A stretch of DNA of 64,000 nt. Source: Streptomyces sp. NBC_01754. Its GTDB lineage: Bacteria > Actinomycetota > Actinomycetes > Streptomycetales > Streptomycetaceae. The translations under genes and the position numbers were made by a program. This document shows positions 51,401 through 64,000 of the stretch, piece by piece (position 1 is the stretch's first letter; each line of letters begins with the position of its first letter). The notes beneath the pieces are model-generated. The model ran no database searches. It worked only from the letters and a program-made list of their open reading frames with translations, and had not been told where the DNA came from. The stretch covers positions 4,588,001 to 4,652,000 of the forward strand of contig NZ_CP109132.1 of the NCBI RefSeq assembly GCF_035918015.1. Direction: 5' to 3'.

Positions 51401-53100
51401 CTGCCCTGCCCGGTGAAGAGGAAGGCGAGTTTCCCGTTCGACACGCTGCCTTGGACGACGCCCGCGGGTTCATCTCCCGCCGCGAGGGCTGCGAGGCGGG
51501 TGCGGGCGTCGTCGGGGTCGGTGGTGAGCAGGACGGCCCGGTGGTGCAGGGCCGCGCGGGTGGTGGCGAGGGAGTAGCCGGTGTCGAGGACCGGTTGGGG
51601 GGTGTCGGTGAGGTGGGTGAGGAGGCGGTGTGCCTGGGCGTGGAGGGCATCGGGGGTTTTGCCGGACAGTACCCACGGGACCACCGGCAGCGAACGCACC
51701 AGGCCACCGTCCCAGCCCCCGTCCCCGTCCCCGTCCGGAGCGGACGGTTCCTCAGCGGGAGCCTGCTCCAGGATGACGTGGGCGTTGGTGCCGCTGATGC
51801 CGAACGATGACACGCCTGCCCGTCGGGGGCGGTCCGTCTCGGGCCATGTCCGGGTGTCCGTGAGGAGCTCGACGGCGCCCGCCGTCCAGTCCACCTGCGG
51901 TGACGGAGCATCCGCGTACAGCGACTTGGGCAGGAATCCGTGGCGCATGGCCTGCACCATCTTGATGACGCCGCCCACGCCGGCGGCGGCCTGGGCGTGG
52001 CCGATGTTCGACTTGATGGACCCCAGGTAGAGCGGGGCGTGCTCAACCGGGCGGCCCTTGCCGTACGTGTTGAGCAGTGCTTGTGCCTCGATGGGGTCGC
52101 CGAGTTTGGTGCCGGTGCCGTGGGCTTCGACGGCGTCCACGTCGGACGGGGACAGGTCGGCGTCGGCGAGTGCCTGGTGGATGACGCGCTGTTGGGAGGG
52201 GCCGTTGGGTGCGGTGAGGCCGTTGCTGGCGCCGTCCTGGTTGACCGCGCTGCCCCGGACCACCGCCAGTACGGGGTGGCCGAGTCGCTGGGCGTCGGAG
52301 AGGCGCTCGATCAGGAGTACGCCGACGCCTTCCGAGCAGCCCGTGCCGTCCGCGGACGCCGAGAAGGACTTGCACCGGCCGTCCGCCGCGAGTCCGCGCT
52401 GTTCGTTGAAGTACGTGAACATGTCCGGGGTGGCCATGACGGTGACACCGCCGGCGAGGGCGAGGGAGCACTCACCACGTCGTAGGGCCTGCATCGCCCA
52501 GTGCAGTGCGACCAGCGACGACGAACAGGCCGTGTCCACCGTCACCGCCGGTCCCTCGAGCCCCAGCGTGTAGGAGACCCGACCCGAGACCAGACTGCCC
52601 GCGCTGCCGCCCTGCCCGTAGTCGTGGTACATGACCCCGGCGAAGACACCGGTGCGGCTGCCCTTGAGGGACAGCGGGTCGATCCCGCCCCGCTCGATTG
52701 CCTCCCACGACGCTTCCAGTAGCAGCCGTTGCTGCGCATCCGTCGCTGCCGCCTCACGCGGGGAAATCCCGAAGAACTCCGCGTCGAAATCTGCGGCGTC
52801 GTAGAGGAATCCACCCTCACGGGCGATACTCTTTCCGGCCTTTCCGGGCTCGGGGTCGTACAGTCCGTCCAGATCCCAGCCGCGGTCGGCGGGGAACGGA
52901 GTCACCGCGTCGGTGCCGTCCAGGACCAGGCGCCAGAGACCTTCCGGGGAATTGACACCGCCGGGATAGCGGCAGGCCATGCCGACGATCGCGATCGGCT
53001 CGCGCTCGCGGTACTCCAGCTCGCCGACGCGCCGACGAGCCTCGCGTAGATCGACAGTCGCCCGCTTGAGGTAATCGAGAAGCTTTTCCTCGTTACTCAC
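42421..53100 (-). CDS. type I PKS, two modules; KR of the second is inactive
   Basis: 3559 residues. Module 1: KS (C192), AT (S653; HAFH 748-751, malonyl), DH (H950 in [11 protein letters not shown]1117), KR (B-type LDD; Y1541), ACP (S1709). It should give an alkene. Module 2: KS (C1928), AT (S2384; HAFH 2479-2482, malonyl), DH (H2681 in HDVLGIRVVP; D2847), KR, ACP (S3435). The second KR has GQGGRAAAAT at the catalytic loop: R3269 replaces Tyr, Ala replaces Asn four residues on, and the Lys of the KADAAW region is lost (NGSDGAW). It cannot reduce, so the unit should stay a beta-ketone and the DH is idle. GTG at 53100 (VSNEEKLLDYLKRAT docking helix) is preferred over an ATG at 53202, which adds unrelated residues. 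Confidence 0.92.
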   Translation of the reverse strand: MSNEEKLLDYLKRATVDLREARRRVGELEYREREPIAIVGMACRYPGGVNSPEGLWRLVLDGTDAVTPFPADRGWDLDGLYDPEPGKAGKSIAREGGFLYDAADFDAEFFGISPREAAATDAQQRLLLEASWEAIERGGIDPLSLKGSRTGVFAGVMYHDYGQGGSAGSLVSGRVSYTLGLEGPAVTVDTACSSSLVALHWAMQALRRGECSLALAGGVTVMATPDMFTYFNEQRGLAADGRCKSFSASADGTGCSEGVGVLLIERLSDAQRLGHPVLAVVRGSAVNQDGASNGLTAPNGPSQQRVIHQALADADLSPSDVDAVEAHGTGTKLGDPIEAQALLNTYGKGRPVEHAPLYLGSIKSNIGHAQAAAGVGGVIKMVQAMRHGFLPKSLYADAPSPQVDWTAGAVELLTDTRTWPETDRPRRAGVSSFGISGTNAHVILEQAPAEEPSAPDGDGDGGWDGGLVRSLPVVPWVLSGKTPDALHAQAHRLLTHLTDTPQPVLDTGYSLATTRAALHHRAVLLTTDPDDARTRLAALAAGDEPAGVVQGSVSNGKLAFLFTGQGSQRPGMGRELHETFPTYRDALDEAISHLDTHLDLSLRDVLFAPEDSPEAALLDRTEYTQPALFALEVALFRLLESWGIRPDYVAGHSIGELAAAHVAGALSLEDAATLVAARGRLMQALPATGAMIAIQATEDEIRPHLTDHVTIAALNSPTSTVISGDTAEAQTIANHFADRKTKHLRTSHAFHSPLMNPMLEEFGRTADTLTHHTPHIPLISNTTAEPHTPDPHYWTTHARDTVRFTDTLSTLHTHGVTTYLEIGPDAVLTAMAQDTLTDHHLTFTPTLRPHHNETHTTLTALSHLHTHGATVDWEAVFAHTDARTTDLPTYAFQHQHYWTEATPGDGNVSLAGLESVGHPLLGAVLVSPDNNGIVLTGRLSLPAQTWIADHDVLGTVLLPGTAFLELALQAGDHIGCVAVEELILEAPLALPDHGALALQVVVAGADTAGLRPVSIYSRPAEDQALDTKWTRHATGLLSPHHTEPTFDFTQWPPKNAQPLPVEDGYERLADRGYTYGPTFQGLKAAWRHGDEIYAEITLPEEAHADAERFGIHPALLDATMHVNLVASQDGQSEGEDPDSGQTVLPFSWNGVALHAIGASSLRLRITPTGPDSAALAMADATGQPVLSVGSLVSRPVSQKQLQGGKTEFRDSLFRVEWQQTPLPSGATDSGAAPPLPSLDEILDATSGDSIPPYVRLGIETGPGTDVVTGLRTTLDDVLAAVQTWLADERFESSRLVVTTLGAMAPSAEERTDPVASAVWGLVRSARSEHPDRFVLVDLDDSDASLRALPGAVMAGEAELALRDGQLHTPRLARIAAETDPAESLDGARLDPEGTVLITGGTSGLGALVARHLVEQHGVRHLLLISRRGPDAPRAGELHTELEKSGADVTIAACDVSDRDALAQLIKSVPATRPLTGVVHSAGLLDDGLVGTLTPHRMDTVLRSKADAAWHLHELTAGLDPALFVVFSSVASVFGGGGQGNYAAANAFLDGLVQHRRASGLSGLSLAWGPWAEVGGMADQLGEADRERLTRSGMPPLRAEDGLPLFDAAMSLPDSLLLPVRLDVASLLGAGADVPVLLRGLVRVPGRQTARNNRARGEAGLAQRLVGLSADEQSRMLTDLVRTHVAAVLGHAGADTIEPTRAFSDIGFDSLASIELRNRLNSATGLRLPATLTFDYPTAQALAQYIATLVLEDRAELATAAKPATSVVDDEPIAIVGMACRYPGGVNSPEDLWRMVVTGTDAVTGFPVDRGWDLDNLYDPEPGTPGKTYSREGGFLHDAADFDPAFFGVSPREATEMDPQQRLLLETSWEAVERAGIDPHSLKGSPTGVFAGVMYHDYALNGTAGSIVSGRVSYTLGLEGPAVTVDTACSSSLVALHWAMQALRRGECSLALAGGVTVMATPETFVDFSRQRGLSPDGRCKSFAAGADGTGWGEGVGMLLVERLSDAQRLGHPVLAVVRGSAVNQDGASNGLTAPNGPSQQRVIHQALADAHLSPSDVDAVEAHGTGTKLGDPIEAQALLATYGQQRTDDQPLWLGSIKSNIGHTQAAAGVAGIIKMVQAIHHGVLPQTLHIDEPSPHIDWTTGAVELLTDTRTWPETDRPRRAGVSSFGISGTNAHIILESAPQDATKDKKESADTPTPGSEFVPWVLSGKDESALSAQAAKLATLLETDDTASPADIGLSLATTRTAFEHRAVLVHRSRTDHVESLRTLAAGEKTAGVVQGSVTNGKLAFLFTGQGSQRPGMGRELYETFPTYRDALDEAISHLDPHLDLSLRDVLFAPEDSPEAALLDRTEYTQPALFALEVALFRLLESWGIRPDYVAGHSIGELAAAHVAGALTLQDAATLVAARGRLMQALPTTGTMIAIQATEDEIRPHLTDHVTIAALNTPTSTVISGDTTQAQTIANHFPDRKTKHLRTSHAFHSPLMNPMLEEFGRTADTLTHHTPHIPLISNTTAEPHTPDPHYWTTHARDTVRFTHTLTTLHTHGVTTYLEIGPDAVLTAMAQDTLTDHHLTFTPTLRPHHNETHTTLTALSHLHTHGTTINWQAVFAHTHAHTTPLPTYAFQHQHYWTSTPTTSIDATHLGQATTEHPLLSAVVELAGGGGLALTGRVSSSTHAWLADHDVLGIRVVPAAGFVDMMLRAAHETDSHVIDGLSLTAPLVLPEVGDVTLQVVVGAPDEDRRRAVDCYSRDEAAPANTAWVHHAAGVLVPAQAGKEVELVEWPPPSALPLKIEGGYERLLERGYAYGPIFQGLKAAWRHGDEIYAEITLPEEAHADAERFGIHPALLDATMHVDRLDGPDSETPLLAAAWNGVALHTPGATELRVRIATTGPDSVSLAVADGSGRPVLSVESLVSRPVSVAELRAADSVHQDSLFTLDWQPVALPATGAPDASALVSLDEVSRTDAEIPAYVLLEVAPVSSDDVAADVRTVLASVVDAIRSCVADRRYDGSRLVVATRNGVAVGPSDVELGPAPVWGLVRAAQAEHPDRFVLVDLDHTEASAQALHTALTLGEPELVLREGRLLVPRLARAKPLPAAEPVTGRWDPAGTVLVTGGTRGAGALVARHLVAEHGVRRILLTEDATGNSASGAATGASSGSHPRRDADVVRELRKLGAEARVVAGEFTDREAVALLLTSVPADHPLCAVVHVGAPSGNALLDGVTPEHLDEVLRNGSDGAWALHEATRELPLDAFVLVSSSVGVLHGMGQGGRAAAATFLDALAVHRTAQGLPTVSLAFGPWRTESGEASDGRSPDGRDRSGLPVLDAEEGLRLFDAALGLAQPSVFPVRLDVAALRAEPHEVPPVLSGLVRRPAHRRSGAAGGVSGAGIRRLLADLAESEREQRLLDIVVAEVAAVLEHDSATAVEPDQPFQAMGFDSLAAIELRRRLERLTGLQLTSTLVFDHPTARDVTAYLGSVMQPEEADAAAPVLAEADRLEAALLTLGSGGGDTVSRVTARLDALMRRWSDLHSTSGAEAAADPATFEAATDDELFRVLDSELGSS
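45215..46246. repeat. near-identical malonyl-AT block, copy 3 of 6
   Basis: Same block as at 34609, part of a longer 2.4-kb duplication (45160-47545) shared with 56775-59150. Markers: [26 protein letters not shown]. Confidence 0.9.
50408..51439. repeat. near-identical malonyl-AT block, copy 4 of 6
   Basis: Same block as at 34609. Markers: [26 protein letters not shown]. Confidence 0.9.
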
Positions 53101-53433
53101 CCACGCCACCCCAATGAATCGGTCGAGAACAGCTACGCGCGCCGAAGCGGAATGGCAGAAGGCCAGGCCGCAGGAGAATTGCCGAGGGTGCGGACTTCCC
53201 ATTCCTTTCGCGAGGGAAAGGAGTCTCCGGGATAGTGCGCAAAAACCCGATCGGCTGTCATTAATTTCTTTTCGACGCTACCCAGGCAACGTTCGGTGGC
53301 CAACCCCTACCGACCCCGATCAGCCCCTTACGGACAGCGCCGGCACGCACCTCCTGACCGAAGCGCAGAGAAAAGGCTCAGGCCCCGCCCGGGCTTGAGT
53401 TCTGGTGACTTTTGCAACACCCCAGCTCAGGGG
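53101..53433 (-). promoter_or_regulatory. upstream region of the two-module PKS gene
   Basis: No gene. A purine-rich AAGGAG-like stretch near 53216-53222 and an A/T-rich stretch (ATTAATTTCTTTT, 53259-53271) are the main features. A weak - strand promoter candidate is ATGACA (53261-53256) with CACTAT (53237-53232), spacing 18 bp. The operator-like triple repeat at 53304-53329 lies upstream of it. The leader would be about 125 nt. Confidence 0.4.
53304..53329. promoter_or_regulatory. three CCCC(T/G)(A/T) half-sites at exact 10-bp spacing
   Basis: CCCCTA (53304), CCCCGA (53314) and CCCCTT (53324) recur at 10-bp intervals, one helical turn. On the - strand they read AAGGGG, TCGGGG, TAGGGG, lying about 45-70 bp upstream of the weak -35 at 53256-53261. 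The core matches the motif at 21587 and 23248. Confidence 0.4.
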
Positions 53434-53993
53434 ATGCAATGGACTTCGAGATATCAAGGACCGGGGCAGGGGCATAGGGAGCTGACCGTGAGGGGGCGGC
53501 ATGCTTCCAGCTCATGCAGCAGGGCTGTAGCAGCAGGGGAATCCTGCCGGATCGTTGGTATCGGTGTGCGGAAGGGCAAGAAGTGGCGCCACGCCCGACC
53601 CGGCCCAAGATCCCACCGGGAAGGGTCCTGATCACCGACACGAACAGGGCTCGGCGATCGGCACCCTGATCGAATGCGGCACCGCTGCCTGGAGCAGGTC
53701 CACCTGCCCCGGCGGTAAAGCGCCGAGAGCCTGCGACGCCCTGACCGGCACCGTGGAATCCTGCCGCCCCACCTCTCTTCGGCCCCTCACCAGGGACCAG
53801 GGCTCGGAAATGGCCTCCCACCAGGTATTCGGTAGTACCACCGATATCCGACCTCGCCCGGCACACCCGCGAAGACCTCGATTCCGTCGCCGCCGAACCC
53901 CACCGTCGCCCACGCAGAACGCTCGGCTGGGAAATCCCAGCCGAGCGTCTGTCCGAACTACTCGCGGCCCGAATGACCAACCACGTGTTGCAA
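53434..53993 (+). pseudogene. decayed IS30-family transposase
   Basis: Pieces of an IS30-type transposase appear in order but in different frames. The N-terminal helix-turn-helix is GESCRIVGIGVRKGKKWR (53538-53591). SAIGTLIE (about 53652) corresponds to the SAIGTLVER part of the DDE domain. LTRDQGSEMASHQVF (about 53785-53830) corresponds to the LTWDxGxEM catalytic region. The C-terminal part is REDLDSVAAEPHRRPRRTLGWEIPAERLSELLAA (about 53868-53970, described by its two halves REDLDSVAAE and RRTLGWEIPAERL). The CDPHSPWQRGSNEN segment is deleted and there are frameshifts and a stop. Inverted TTGCAACAC (53412-53420) and GTGTTGCAA (53985-53993) may be eroded ends. Non-functional. Confidence 0.75.
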
Positions 53994-54050
53994 CGACCCC
54001 TCGAATGCGTCGGGGAGGCGGGACCCGAGGTCTTCACTGCCGACGGGCGG

Positions 54051-64000
<9,950 letters not shown>

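Noticed and set aside
53632..53913. 93-residue - strand frame in the PKS gap
   Set aside because: Overlaps the decayed IS30 transposase on the opposite strand; no recognisable domain and no ribosome-binding site.

Overview
The window is a high-GC actinobacterial chromosome segment, almost certainly Streptomyces. The evidence is the ribosomal-protein gene order, third-position GC close to 100%, frequent GTG starts, ATGA-coupled operons and intrinsic hairpins without U-tracts. About 13 kb of core genome runs directly into a modular polyketide cluster that fills the other 51 kb and continues past the right edge.

Bases 1-13061 are core genome. On the + strand: the 3' end of adk, map, infA, rpmJ, rpsM, rpsK, rpoA, rplQ and truA. 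A small membrane-anchored hypothetical (- strand) and an ABC-F ATPase (+) follow, then rplM, rpsI and glmM (+), and a coaA/DUF389 pair (-). Perfect or near-perfect hairpins separate several units. A 25-bp hairpin at 13234-13287 marks the border with the cluster.

Bases 13313-24664 hold regulation and starter-unit supply. A LAL-family LuxR regulator (-) is followed by a tightly coupled - strand operon. In transcription order this encodes two adenylation enzymes, a PLP (fold III) decarboxylase, the two subunits of a B12-dependent glutamate mutase, an unrecognised 56-residue protein and an acyl-CoA carboxylase epsilon subunit. A discrete acyl carrier protein (+) is divergent from it, and a discrete acyltransferase (-) lies beside the PKS genes. 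This is the vicenistatin-type set (VinH/I, VinO, VinN, VinM, VinL, VinK). Glutamate becomes 3-methylaspartate, which is loaded on the carrier protein, decarboxylated to 3-amino-2-methylpropionate, capped by an aminoacyl group and handed to the PKS. The expected product is a macrolactam. The capping-group hydrolase (VinJ type) and the loading module are not in view and are presumably beyond base 64000.

Bases 24723-64000 hold five type I PKS genes, all - strand and in apparently colinear order. The first (54051 to beyond the window) shows two KS-AT-DH-KR-ACP modules and is interrupted by two one-base deletions in G-tracts. The second (42421-53100) has two modules, the second with a plainly dead KR. 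The third (37405-42312) is KS-AT-KR-ACP. The fourth (31854-37343) is KS-AT-DH-KR-ACP. The fifth (24723-31841) is KS-AT-DH-ER-KR-ACP-TE. Six ATs are malonyl type and nearly identical in DNA; only the last is methylmalonyl type. The visible modules predict a polyene, then a ketone, a beta-hydroxyl, one isolated alkene and a saturated alpha-methyl carboxyl end that the TE would close on the starter amine. The roughly 950-bp gap between the first two PKS genes contains a decayed IS30-family transposase and a candidate operator. TAGGGG-type motifs recur in three promoter regions and may be the LAL regulator's binding sites.
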